Below, piece after piece: positions 10,950-22,969 of a DNA stretch of 64,000 nucleotides. The notes under the pieces are model-generated. The model had not been told where the DNA came from. It ran no database searches and worked only from the letters and a program-made list of their open reading frames with translations. How positions within the stretch are numbered: the stretch's first letter is position 1; the number at the start of each line of letters is the position of its first letter. A program made the position numbers and the translations under genes. The DNA is from Mytilus edulis (Eukaryota > Mollusca > Bivalvia > Mytilida > Mytilidae). The stretch is from NCBI RefSeq assembly GCF_963676685.1, contig NC_092346.1:47985289-48049288 (forward strand). The letters are read 5' to 3'.

Positions 10950-12720
10950 GAAAAATGCATATTTTTTATCAATTTACAGACTGTTGCTATGATTAGAGAT
11001 AAAATGGTATAAGATCATTTAAACATAGAACTTAAATTTGGCCTCAAATAATCTGTTTTTGCGTTTGTCTGTCATGTATGATCGAAATCGTATTAGTATT
11101 TGAAATTCATTGATTGTTGCCCGATATGACGTGCATGACCAGGCTTCAATCCGGACTATTTCTGTTCGCAACGAGTTTATTTTTCTATGTCATGTACGAA
11201 AATGATAATTAGTTAAAAATATTTATTGTTTTATTTTCTCATAGCTTGTATATATATTTAATAATAGTAGCAATCGATATATTTATTAATATAAGACATA
11301 TTAACAAGTGACAAAATATTTCAAAGACTAGAAAATCTTAAACCATTTGTCATCTAAATACCAATCCAAACAATTATTATGATTTTGAAATATATAACAC
11401 AAATTTTGGCCGGTTTCATGTTTGATAAAACGTAATTTTACCTTTCGAAAATTTACCTCATTTATCATAGAATTTCGATAATGTTCTAAACAATCATTTA
11501 TTTTGAAATAAAACTAATACAACATGTCCACTGAGAGTTGTTTGCTTGAATATTCGAAAACATAGCACATAAACTAAAAAGTATAAATTAGAAATAGATA
11601 AATAAACTGATAATAATTATTTAGAAAGAGGTTTATTGGAGCTTTTGGAATACACAGCAATAGTTTGTATGGACACATATGTAGTTTAAGTATCCAATAC
11701 AGTAATGAAAGGCCCAGTTTATCGTCTTGGATTGAAAGAACTGTTAAAATGTTATTTTCGACTCGTCTCTAATACATAAGGAGTACATAACTCGCGATTG
11801 CCTCTAAAACTGGGCAGCAAATTTTTACTAGACATTATCTGGATATATGAAAAAACAAAAGTTTATCATCCAATACAATTTCAAATGACTTCAATCCTCT
11901 GTGAAATCTTTCAGCTTTGTCTTTGACGAAAAAGTACTCACCAGAGATATATTTCTTAAATCTCTATTTCTCAAGTTGGATTCATATTGAATAAATTCAA
12001 TTGAAAATTACCAAATAGTTTTGATATAAAACCTTCAATAAGACGTGAATGTATGAAAATGAAATAAGACTATGAAAACAAATTCTTCATCAAAATGTAA
12101 ACAAGTGTCAAATATATACATGTATATGTTTATGAAAATATTATAAAAATGTGCCATTTTTTGTATAATGTCTTCTTCACACTACCATTTACATAGTTTT
12201 ACAATGCATAATTTCGATGTGTGCTAAATTACCTTCAATGTCAGCTAATATGGCAGCATCCACATCATCATAAATCCCACATTATCCAACAGATGTCACC
12301 AAGAGATACACTATTTAAAAGTGCGCAGAAATATATCGTAAAAAATTGACGACATAGGTAATTTATTGTTTTTATCAATCAATGTAATGTTGCAGTTGTT
12401 TTTGAAATAAATTCAATACTTCGATTTTGATGCATAAAAAAAAGTTTCCGATTTCATTCATATATTTGAGTCATTAAGTTGCTGTTAACTTAAAGTATAA
12501 TCCAATCTTTTAATAGTCCCAATACATACCCTGCTGTCGTTTTACCTGATTCCTTGTTTGTCATTTTTCCAAGCATACATGTACATGCAACTCAATTGAT
12601 TTTAATGATAAAAGAGCCAGGTGAAACTCCGCTCCAAAAACAATACACGTACAATCTAATCATTTGAATATCAGTTTATAAGATTGAGTCATTTGAAGAA
12701 ACGTGTATACATAATATTAT
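10950..12720. other. Unassigned sequence upstream of array member A
   Basis: AT-rich. A non-coding first exon of array member A is expected upstream of 10949 but I cannot place it. No repeat or gene is recognised. Confidence 0.4.
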
Positions 12721-12722
12721 TA

Positions 12723-12816
12723 GTTACATAGTGTGTTAGTGACCTAATATGATATATACAGGGTCAGTGAATTCCATATGTATATATCATGTTAGGTCAC
12801 TAGCACAATATGTTAC
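12723..12816. repeat. Short palindromic element (36-bp arms)
   Basis: Arms 12723-12758 and 12781-12816 are inverted copies with about four mismatches, around a 22-bp loop containing CAGGGTCAGTGAATTCC. The arm core is AGTGACCTAA(T/C)ATGATATATA. A related fragment (CTAACCTAATAT..ATACAGGGTC) lies near 13090-13120. This could be a small MITE or a fragment of one. The sequence from 12817 to 13560 holds nothing else I recognise. Confidence 0.7.
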
Positions 12817-13561
12817 GAATTTCTCTTACCGACTAGAATTTACACTCAAGTTGTCTTATTTGCTATCATAACACATCTTCGTGTTTCTGTATTTAAGTGT
12901 TCAAGTGTTCAACTTTAAAAACCTTCTTCAATTGGTGACTAAAAACTAATGTAAACGACAAATACCTATCATTAGTAACCTTGATATAACAATATTAAAC
13001 AGAACTTTCAAAACTTTTAAATAATCGAACAGTGCCAAAGTCGTATATCCACTACTAACCGTTTATTGAAATAAGCCCCGCCTCCCTACTAACCTAATAT
13101 TTGTGAATATACAGGGTCTCCAAGAGGTCTCTTTTAACCAATCATATTACTAGAAATGTATAATTCTCATGCAACCAAATAGGAGGAACTAAACTTCACT
13201 TACCATTCATTAAAATTTTATTTTTTATTTATCTTTTTGTTTTCCCATTTGTAAATGAATTTCTGTATTGAAATTTCCTTGTAGTTCGTTATTTTTTTTA
13301 ATTTTCCTTTTTTTATATGTCAACATTGACGCACTAGACATGTATACCATTTAACCGTTCTACAGACTTGAAAGCGTTTAGATGTCATCAAACAAATTTC
13401 AATACTTCACTATGACCTTGGTCATTGATTTTGTTTGTTACTTTGATAAAATGTGTCTTTTTGATTTTCTTGAAGAATTTCCGAGTTTTAAAAATCGGTA
13501 AAATAAGAATAAAAACAAATTATCATTTTCATGTGTCCGAAGTACCGTTCTAGATATAGCT

Positions 13562-14890
13562 TCATCGGGCCTTTGTGAGCATAAATTTACCAATATGAAT
13601 GTTTAACACCACTGAACAATTCATGTTTAATATCAACAAAATCATGCAGACCCAAATGGCGACATGGTCAACCAAGTTACACAAAATTAATAGTTTTTTG
13701 TCTTTGTCGTTGTGTAATGCGTTTGGTCTTTTCATTCCATCACTTTTATTCGGTAATTTTCTACTGGATTTCCCGACTTTTGTACTACTGTTAGTACGTT
13801 TCACTTGGCATCAACATTAAACACATTTTGATGATCATAAAATGTGTTGACTAAAGAAGAATCCATATTATGTACCAATAATTTCTTACGGATATGCAAT
13901 TCACAATTTTTTCTGGTTCTACGATAACGTATATTCTATTTATTGTAGTTTCTTAGTATAATCCACTATCAAATGTGGTCAACACTCATTCTTTATCATC
14001 TGTTACGATAATACCTGGTACAAGAGTAAACATGTTATTGTCTAGATATGATATTCTGTAGCATTCGTTTCGACATATTTTTTTCTTCATTAGTTTTGTT
14101 TTTTTATATTCCAAATCTTCATATATTTACTAGAAGACCAATATGTAACATCTATACATCCAGTGTATATGACAGTGAAATGAAGCAGGTGTCCAAGGCG
14201 TATTCATGGATTATGTATACCGTTCTCTATACAGAATCATTGTATCCTCTCCGTAATAATCGGCTTTTAACAAGTTACCATTTGGAACATTTAATATGCA
14301 GATAGGCACATGAAGTTATTATATCATATCTTTTCTTATAAAATCTATATTTTTAACTGGAGACGGACTTTATTAACCGGATCTACGTCCGCCTCGTTAA
14401 ATAGTAAACTTCTGGTAGTTTTCTAAATGGATATTTCTTCCATCTGATCAACATCGCTATAAAAACAAGTTTATTGCACAATTTTCTCTATATGCAAATA
14501 CCTGAACTAAGTTAGGAATATGAGAGTTGTTATCCATTCGTGTGATGTGTTTGAACTTTTGATTTGGCGGTTTAGTTAAGGGTTTTCGTTTTGAATATTC
14601 CTCGGGTTTCAGTATTTTGTTCTGATTTTACTTTTCATTCATTTTCGACATGCTAGTGGCGTGTAACTGTAGATACAGTCACATTTCTTCAAAGACTTGG
14701 TTCCGTTGTTGTAATATTTTATCTGTTTGAAAGCTGCTTCATTAATCTGACGTGTTACTAGAAAAAGTCGGATGCGAATGATTTCAGTTGTTGTGTTTCA
14801 ACTTTAAAACACCCGAGATCTTGTTCCCCTTGATGTTTATGAACTTTCTCACAATCTGTACATACCCCGCTTAACAAACTGTACACGTAT
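13562..14890 (-). pseudogene. Array member F: heavily decayed B-box/propeller relic
   Basis: Fragments of the array gene appear in the expected order on the minus strand. Near 14700-14890 are remains of the B-box (cysteines and a VRKFIN stretch) fused to coiled-coil sequence matching the ASEIQLFLGTRQINEA region. Near 13900-14330 are shreds of the propeller. Near 13660-13790 is the C-terminal KSSRxLxxKSDGxxxPxxLHxxKDKxLLxLC segment. Frames change repeatedly and most of the coiled coil is missing. It is the oldest inactivated member of the array. Confidence 0.7.
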
Positions 14891-14904
14891 TCACTGCCTA
14901 TATA

Positions 14905-15400
14905 CATTGTATTAAAATGAGGAGATATGATTGCCAATGAGACAAATCTTCGCTCGAGACCAAATGACAGAAATTAACAAATGTAGATCACCGTACGGAC
15001 TTCAACCATGAGCAAAGCCCATGCCGCATAGTCAGCTATTAAAGGCCCCCAAAATGACAAAGGTTAAACAATTTAAAAGAGAAAACTAATGGCCTAAATC
15101 ATTTACAAAAATGTACGAAATACAAATATGTAACACATCAACAAACGGTATCCAAAGAATTGCAGGCTCCTGACTTTGGACAAGCACATACATACAGGAC
15201 GGGGTTAAATATGTTAGCGAGTTCTCAACCCTTCTCTAATATAGGACAGTGGTGTAACAGTACAACATATGAACGAACTATAATAATCAGTTGAAAAGGC
15301 TTAACTCATCAGATGGATACAATTAGAAATACATCCAACAAAAACACAGTTGACGTGACCGGGTAATTATACATTATGTTTTATACGACGAGTGTCAGAT
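14905..15400 (+). repeat. Dispersed repeat R4, long copy
   Basis: The segment opens with GATTGCCAATGAGACAAATC and includes GACCAAATGACAGAAATTAAC, CGTACGGACTTCAACCATGAGC, GGCTCCTGACTTTGGACA, GGACAGTGGTGTAACAGTAC and CTTAACTCATCAGATGGATAC. This order is typical of a very abundant mussel repeat. An inverted copy follows at about 15690-16345. Shorter copies are at 24410-24690 and 37300-37410 and a start fragment at 52945-52990. Confidence 0.75.
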
Positions 15401-15689
15401 GATCATGTGGAGCACCCCCAGTTTTAAATGGAATTTGTGTCATGATTTAGATACTCAGTTATGTAATTTTTTGGACAAGAATAAAAGAGAATTAAGGACA
15501 CAAAAAGTTATGCCCGTTTGACAATAGTGAATAAACTTACAACGCCATGGCAGTGAAAAGGAAAAAAAATCATAAACAGATGACCTCTACAAGGTTACCT
15601 ATTCAACACTTTAATTAAATCTTTGAGGATGGCTTCAGCTGGCCCCTTTGAAAATGTGAAAACATGATCTTTCATGGATTTTCATATTC

Positions 15690-16345
15690 TGTCTATATCG
15701 GTAATTTGGCATGTGTTTTTCTCTGATTGTTTTTGACGTCTTTACACTAAATCCATTGATGTTGGATGTGTTATGATTGATAATTAAGTCTTAAAGGCCT
15801 GATTTCGTTTGATTAGTTATTAGTGGATTTGAACTCAATGCCAATAACTGAGAGTACTCTCAGATTTGTGCTTAATGTCTTTTTGTTGTTGATGTTACAT
15901 GTACCTGGCCACGTTTGATCTGTGTTTTTATTAGATGTATTTCTATTTATATCCATTGAATAAAATTAGCCTTTTGCAACTAAGTTTCATAGTTCATTTC
16001 TTATCTTGAACTATTACACCACTTTCCCTGATAAGAGAGTGTTGGGATCCCGCTAATATGTTTAACCCCTACACATGTTGTATGTATGTGTCTGTACCAA
16101 ACGAGAAGCCTGTATTTCAGTGGTTAATTGTCGGTTGTTGCTGTGTAAAATGTATGTTTTTATTCATTTTTATATAAACATAAATGAGGTCGTTAGTTTT
16201 CTCGTTTGCTTTAAATTTGTCATTTTTTAAATGGATATACGGTCTAGGCTTTGGTCATTGTTGAAGACCATACGGTGACCTATATGTGTTCATTTTTGCG
16301 TTATTTAGTTTCGTGTGAAGAGTTGTCTCATTGGCGTAATACCAC
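15690..16345 (-). repeat. Dispersed repeat R4, inverted copy
   Basis: Reading the minus strand gives the same landmarks as the copy at 14905-15400: GAGACAACTCTTCACACG, GACCATACGG.., GGCTTCTCGTTTGGTACAGA and GTGGTGTAATAGTTCAAG. The two copies therefore form a large, diverged inverted repeat between array relic F and the SAA-like gene. Confidence 0.7.
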
Positions 16346-16487
16346 GTAAATATAAACAACAGTATATACATAATACAAAATAGAAAACTCAAGACTGTGC
16401 AACATGAATCCCACCATAAGTATTATTCTGATAGATATAAACAGTATAACACCTGATTGATTTTAAAACTTTATTTGAGTAATTGGT

Positions 16488-19400
16488 TTACTTCTTTAAG
16501 TTGTCAGGTATTCCATTTACACGATACTTATTCGGATCTCCTCCAGATCTTCCCCACTGATTTGCTTTCCTATCTTTGTCTGAATCTGCAAGTTTCTCTT
16601 TGTATTCCTTATCACTCATTAATCCAAGTGTATTTTCTTCCTTATATCTCATCTTATCTGTTTTCTCTCGTAAATTACTACAAAAATAAAATACAAACAT
16701 TAAGACGTTTTGAATAAAGTGATCTTGCGGAAAGCCTTGCATATTGAAAGGAAACAATTTACTAAAAAAATATTAAATAATTAATAAATAATAATATTAT
16801 ACAATTACTGTCTTTTGATGAGGTAAATATGCGGTTTTATTGACTTTTGAAAAACTGATATTCACTGAGGCCGACGGCCGAAGTGAATATCAGTTTTTCA
16901 AAAGCCAATTAAACCCCATATTTACCGAAACAAAATACATTAATTGTTTTATTCCATATTCCGAGAAAAGAAAATGTATTTGATGACAAACATATACCAA
17001 AACAAATGTTACATGAAACATTTTACCATAACGTTACATGTAAAAGCCCGTGACGTTTAGCGCGGTGAATAACACTTTCTCAGGTGAATATGCTTTATTT
17101 TATTCAAACTCCAATTCATATAGCGACACCTTCTAAAATAATACCAATATGGAATAATTCTTCTTATTAAATAAAAATATTATGATCATTCAGAGATATT
17201 TCAACTCATTTACTCCAAAACAAAATATTCTAAGGCATGCTTAATTCTTTTTTAATGAAAGGTATTGTATTTAACCGCCTGTACTTTGTTTTTTGCGTTA
17301 GTTTATGTAATAAAAGGATTGACATATTGACTTGTTGGGGATTTGATTAATCCTAACACCTTTCTTACAATACTCCATTCGTCAAGACTTCAATAAAAAA
17401 ACCGAATGTCTATTTTCTATATACTTACATACCGGGGTGACACATCTCGTTTAATAGTGCAATTTGAGTGGTACCTTTACAGAAATTATGATGCCATTAT
17501 TATTGATGGCTTATAAGATTAAAAACTGACAATGCAGATGACAAGGCAGATGAGCCCAAAAGATCTCGAACAACATGTAATGTAGCTTATCAAAAGAGCT
17601 ATCACAATAAAAGGACAACGCTATCATATGGACATTTGAAAGCTAGTCATAATCATTGTTTTAATTTTGGAAGTTTGTTGAGTTTATATTAATACGTCAC
17701 CTGATATCTTCTGCTGCTTTTACACCACCTGGGCCTTGCTTTGCCGCATTATAATTTCCTTTCGCGTGAAAGTACTTGTCTGCACCAATCACGTTTGATT
17801 TTCGCATTTCTCTGAAATTTTATGTATCTTGATAAACATATCATGTAACTCTCTCTTCTCTCTCTTTTAAGAAATTTTGCACTCGATAGAATTAACTAAA
17901 ATGTGCAGTGCTAAACATAGAAGCCTTATGGTTTGTTAAATTTGCGATTTTACTACAATAAATTTATGTTTCGTTTGAATCCGTAACTTTGATTGGTTTT
18001 CCGCATATTAGAGGCACTTCAATATCAATAACGTACAAAACTTGATTTAACTCGAAATGTTTTAAATGAATCAAAAATGTTGTCTTATTAATTGAATGGA
18101 TCTTTTTGTACAAAGTGCTTCCGCGATTCATTCAAAATGTTTTTGACAAACTCTTTGGCATCCGAATAAATCTAGCATTTTAAATTCTCAAGTTCAAGTT
18201 AAATTGATAAATGTGTATTAACTCCAAAAATTTTTAATCATATGAGGATGTCTTTGTCAACAGATGATATTCGGTTTCTAAGTTTGTATAGCATTCAAGA
18301 TTTTTGAAATGATGAAGTCGCTAATTGAGCAAGACTACTCATGTCAAAATAATATCTGTTTGTCTTTTTCTTTTTGAGCCATAGAGTTGTTAGTTTATTT
18401 TTGATCTATTAGCTTGTTTAAATGTCCCTTTGGTATCTTACTCCCTTCTTTTGCTATTTATATATAGATATTTCGTATTGGTCAACCAAATGAATATGGC
18501 GTCCATAACATTGTGATATGGATGACATATTCTTTATCAGTTTCAACCCTGGGTCAAAAGCTTCCTCGCAAACAGCAGTTCTATATCAAGTTAATATAAC
18601 GATGAAAGGCAAACACCGTAATGTCATGTAATATCATATGAACTTGGAGGTTAATACTCCATATGCAGTTGTGACCGGAATGTTGCTACACAGAAAGAAT
18701 GGGTTAAGATGGAAACATTGAACTAATCTTTTGTGTCCTTAATTTCCCAATCAACCCTATTGGTAAATATCAATATAGTTAAATTGTTTGCCACTGTCAT
18801 ACTGTTGAGAGGTATTTCTAGTTATAAAACCAGGTATAAACCACCTTTTCTACATATAAAAATGTCTGTAACAAGTCAGGAATATGACAGTTGTTATCCA
18901 TTGGTTTGATGTATTAGAGCTTTTTAGTTTGTCATTTCATCAGAGACTTTCCGTTTAGAATCTGTATTTTGCTTATTTACTTTTTTCTTTACATAGGTCA
19001 AGAAAATTAATAGAATAAACAGCTTCTGTGTTAATTATATTTTATTCAAAGTTCACGGGATTAAAACATCGATGAATATAGCCGTTGACTCTAAAGGAAA
19101 TCACCTATTAGCTATGGTGGCCGTATATCTGACCATACTCGTCACTTAGCCAAGTATTTAGCTACATACGTCGACTTGTCAGTTATTTGATTCTACTTAT
19201 CACTTGGTAGAGTATACTTGTTAGATTATAAAATTAAACTGTTTTTTTTTAGAGAATAAAAGCGTCTATTAGTCTTTTTGTCCATTTCATGACATGTGAA
19301 AACAGACTTATACATCTGAAAAGTGCACTTAACTAAGTGACAAGTAGACCTAAGAAAGTAACACATAGGCTTAATTAAGTGACAACTAGACCTGTTAGAT

Positions 19401-20418
19401 ACGTAAATCGACTTGTCAAATACATAAGTCTACTTGTTACCTAATTATGTCTACATGTCACTTAGTAAGGTCTGTTTTTACGTGTCATGAAATTGGCAAA
19501 AACACTAAAAGATATTTTTATTTTCTTAAACAAAGTTTGACTTTATTATCTGACAAGTCGATTTAATTAATCGACAAGACGATTTATTTGGCTATTTAAT
19601 ACGACTTCACTAAGTGACAAGTAGGGGAAGATATGTGCTACCCTAATTAGCAGAATAGGAAGTTAATAATACTAATAAATGACAACTACCTTACTTTTTT
19701 TTCGAAGGAAGCTAGGTATGCATCTTAGGAGTTAAAAAAACCCAAGTCGGCAAGAATATGAATTTATTGGAATACCAACTTTCCGTTGAAAACTTTTCTT
19801 CTCATCATGAAAATCATATTAAGAAAAATAATGTCCCGATAATATCAGTTATAAATCACTGATTGTTTGGTTTTTTTTTTTTTTTTTATTATAGATATTA
19901 TGATTTTTTTGCTTAACGAATGTATGTTATTATGTATTCTTTAATATGAAACAAAACAAAACTATTCTTTCAATCTGAAAACTCCAATGCAAACGCACTT
20001 TCTAAAAGCAATTACGCTAGCAATACACCACTTAGACGGCTATTGTGAATATAATATGTACACAAACCCTTTATATGAAGAATAAATTGATTTTTAACAA
20101 TTGTGCTTACCTATACGCCTTTACCATTTCCTTTGATCCTTTTGAATATTCTTTTGCCCGATTTATCTTATCTTTTAATTTATTAATTACTGCCTTAGTT
20201 TTATCTTTAACCTTATTGATGACTGTCTGCGTTTTTGATTTCACCGATGATCTTCTCCACCAGCTTGTTCTTGTTCTTGATATACTACTGCGATTTGAAG
20301 AACCTGAGCTTCTAGAACCACTGGATCTTGAGCTTGAACTTCCCCACCACGAATGTATGTCATCAACATAGAGGACAAGTATCAGACACAACACAAGTAG
20401 AAGTGTAAAACCTTTCAT
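16488..20418 (-). CDS. SAA: Serum amyloid A-like secreted protein, three coding exons
   Basis: Coding exons (minus strand): 20418-20111, 17811-17701 and 16677-16488. Introns are GT-AG (donors GTAAGC and GTGACG) and phases match, giving 202 residues. Residues 1 to about 23 ([20 protein letters not shown]) are a signal peptide. Residues 24-55 are Ser/Arg-rich with two WW pairs, and 56-90 are Lys-rich with a [16 protein letters not shown] amphipathic pattern. From about 94 the SAA signature begins: KAYREMRKSN, then [20 protein letters not shown], then KAAEDIS at the exon 2/3 junction, ending [15 protein letters not shown] close to the stop. SAA proteins are secreted, lipid-binding, acute-phase or antibacterial proteins of about 105-130 residues; this one is longer because of the N-terminal extension. 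The start is the ATG at 20418; the frame extends upstream only to a TTG. A CAG at about 20435 could be an acceptor for a non-coding first exon. Confidence 0.9.
16799..17165. repeat. Repeat with an internal 46-bp-arm hairpin, in SAA intron 2
   Basis: Outer sequence (ACAATTACTGTCTTTTGATG..TTTAGCGCGGTGAATAAC..TTTCTCAGGTGAATATGC) also occurs at 54747-54985. Inside this copy only, arms 16821-16866 and 16882-16927 form a near-perfect stem with core CTTTTGAAAAACTGATATTCACT around a GC-rich loop (GAGGCCGACGGCCGA). Confidence 0.8.
18360..18975. repeat. Dispersed repeat fragments in SAA intron 1
   Basis: 18360-18470 resembles the GCCATGG..TTTATTTTCGATTTATGAGTTTGACTGTCC repeat (R6) also seen near 32390-32480, 33000-33120 and 33810-33895. 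18800-18975 is an inverted R3 copy (AAAACCAGGTATAAACCACC, then GACAGTTGTTATCC). Confidence 0.6.
19116..19642. repeat. Fold-back element in SAA intron 1
   Basis: A 527-bp segment whose two halves are diverged inverted copies. Left end GGTGGCCGTATATCTGACC matches the reverse complement of the right end (GGTAGCACATATCTTCCCC). The inner arms at about 19250-19320 and 19465-19540 pair through TTTCATGACAYGTRAAAACAGAC. Variants of ACTTGTCACTTAG occur at least eight times in both orientations along both arms and in the centre. There is no open frame, so it is non-autonomous. Confidence 0.75.
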
Positions 20419-20439
20419 GTTTAAATCGAACTGCAAAGT

Positions 20440-20845
20440 GGATATTACATTTTAAGTTATAGAAGTGCTATGTGTATGCTTTAAACAACAATTGAACAAT
20501 AATAATTCACCTATACACCACATGTCTAAAAAATAACAATAAAAATATTCTAATGATACATGAAAAAAGTTTTCCCTGCACCCAAATTTTGAAATTAATC
20601 TGGTCACTGTCACTGTAAAAAAAAATTTTTTAAATAAATTTTAAAGAGAAATAGTTTCAGTACAACTTCCGTGGAATTTTAGTTTATAACAGTTTTTTTT
20701 CTTCATTTAAACTTTTCTTGTGTTTGTTGTTGTTTTTTGAATAAACATATTAAATACAGCTTATGTAAACAGCTCATATTTTTTTTTACGATGCAATAAA
20801 TATAACGAGAATATAAATATTAAGTTTGTGCGCATTTGTCAATCC
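20440..20845. other. Sequence upstream of the SAA-like gene, promoter not resolved
   Basis: Expected to hold the promoter and perhaps a non-coding exon of the SAA-like gene (minus strand). It is AT-rich with poly-A and poly-T runs. I see no convincing NF-kappaB, C/EBP or TATA element that I would defend. Confidence 0.35.
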
Positions 20846-20849
20846 CTAG

Positions 20850-21545
20850 CCGTATTTGGAACAACCCTTTTGAACTTTTGATCCTCAGTGCTGTACAACT
20901 TTGTACTTTTTTTGATTTTCGAATTTTTATGTCTTGGCGTCACTGGTAAGTCTTGTGTGGACGAGGCGATCTTATGGCGTTTTAAATGTTAACCCTGATG
21001 CCCTTTGTGAGCTATTATTCGTGTGTTTCTTTGTCTAATATGTTCCATTTAATTGTATTGTTGACCTATAATGTTATGTTGTCATTTTGATGTCATATTT
21101 AACATTGCCATTAAAACGCGAGGTTTGGCATGCCACAAAACCAGGTTCAACCCACCATTATTCTCTTTAAAAATATCAGGAATATGGCCATTGTTATATT
21201 ATAGTTCGTTTCTGTATGTGTTACATTTTAACGTTGTGTTTCCGTTGTGTCGTTTGTTTTTCTCTTATATTTGAGTATTACTTCATATTACTATAAGACG
21301 TGTCACGGTACTTTTCTATTCCAAATTCATGTATTTGGTTTTGATGTTATATTTGTTATTCTCGTGGGATTTTGTATAATGCTAAGTCCGTTTCTGTGTG
21401 TGTTACATTTTAATGTTGTGTCGTTGTTCTGCTCTTTTAATATATTTAATGCGTTTTCCTCAGTTTTAGTTTGCTACCCCGATTTTGTTTTTTGTCCATC
21501 GATTTACGGTTTTTGAACAGCGGTATACTATTGTTGCCTTTATTG
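20850..21545 (+). repeat. Dispersed repeat R2, full copy
   Basis: About 700 bp. The head (CCGTATTTGG.., GTGCTGTACAACTTTGTAC, GGCGTCACTGGTAAGTCTTGTGTGG) is homologous to the head of R1. The body has GAGGTTTGGCATGCCACAAA, CCAGGTTCAACCCACCA, GTTCGTTTCTG and TGTGTTACATTTTAA, and the end is GAACAGCGGTATACTA then TTGCCTTTATT. Other copies, all on this strand, are at 27640-28340, 30485-30975 and 39850-40400. Confidence 0.8.
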
Positions 21546-22960
21546 TTCTAATTATAATATGGATTTGTTTAAAACGAGGTATAAGAACGTTATATTAGAA
21601 TTTAAATTTAACATTGATAACCGACAGACAATGTCTTATTTCGTAGATTTTTGTTTAACTTCAATGTGCCAAAAAGTGGCATTATCATACCTTTTCCCTG
21701 TTTGGTAAAACTTTTTTTCTATGAAGCTGGTATATTGTAAGCAAATTTTCCACATAAGACTCTAATGGTTTTTATGTTAAGCCTCATGTTTTCCATATCA
21801 ACCAGACATATTGAAATCATGGTTTACATTTTACATTCGGAAGGGTAAAATGCAAGTAAACGCCCAATATTTAATAAATCGAAATTGCAATTGCCTTAAG
21901 GTCAAAGCACAGTAAATGGGCTTTATCACAGATTTTTGTAAATTTTGCATACAACTTTAGCTTGTTGAAATTTATCTGAAAATCGAAAACATAGCTTATT
22001 GATCTCTTTTATCTTTTAAAACTGTCTTAGTTTTTTCTTGAAATCAAACGATTTATAAGTTGTACTTTGTAAATACAGCTGTTTCATAATTAACGCCTCT
22101 TTTGGGGAGATATATAATACATGTATTCATAGATAATTAATTTTGTTTACGTACTGGATCCAAGATATGACCTGCATGTTTCATCTCGTACAGACATAAC
22201 TTGGGAATGGCACCAGTATACATGCATATGCATTTTGGTAAAATTGTAATTTGTGGGAACCCTAAAGTCAAGGTAGGGGTAGTAAATAATTTTAGTTTAA
22301 GTTTAAACTCTAAGAAGTTCGATGAGTGTAAACGTTGAAAATATGCCGCACAGCCATATATTCTGACCTTTGATAAAAATAATAGTGCATACGAACTTTC
22401 CATTATAGGATTTATTGTTTTACAAAAAAATATTGTTAAAGTGGTACAGGCACCTAATTATATAAACATTAACACATGATGTAACTAATACATATCAAAT
22501 ATACAAGGCTTATAATTAAACTCTACGAAACAATCCTATTCATTTTAAACTCAAAGTTGTCTTATGTGAGCAGATACTACGAACGTTAGTCGAAATAGGA
22601 ATATCATTTAACAATACAGTTGTCTTTTCTAAATTTCTATCAGTGAGAGAAGGTTAAGCCCTGGAAAGTACTAAAATCTTATACTTTAATACAAATGTTT
22701 TATATGCCTCCAGATAAACTAACCCTTCATGTTATTCATTATGTGTATAAAACTGGACAAATTAAAAAAAAAATGTTTTACCTGATATTCCGAAAAAGCG
22801 TCAGCACTTTAGAACAATAAAATGTTTTAACTCCTTAAATACCTCAAGCGGGATATCAATTATCTGTAGAGCAACAGATGCAATCAATTTAGATATAATT
22901 CTTGAAACTAAAACTGAAATGGTAACGTTGAATTCATGGAATTCATAAAGCATATTGTCA
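21546..22960. other. Unassigned intergenic DNA
   Basis: AT-rich, with no recognised gene, repeat or motif. The longest open frame (near 22137-22403, minus) has no recognisable domain and probably arises by chance. Confidence 0.45.
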
Positions 22961-22969
22961 TGTTATATA

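Noticed and set aside
12236-12330. Possible first exon of array member A (minus-strand stretch ending GACATTGAAG before GTAATT)
   Set aside because: A donor-like site exists, but there is no matching sequence upstream of the paralogues and no independent support.
20419-20436. Start of the SAA-like protein at 20436
   Set aside because: The codon there is TTG. The ATG at 20418 opens directly into a signal peptide.
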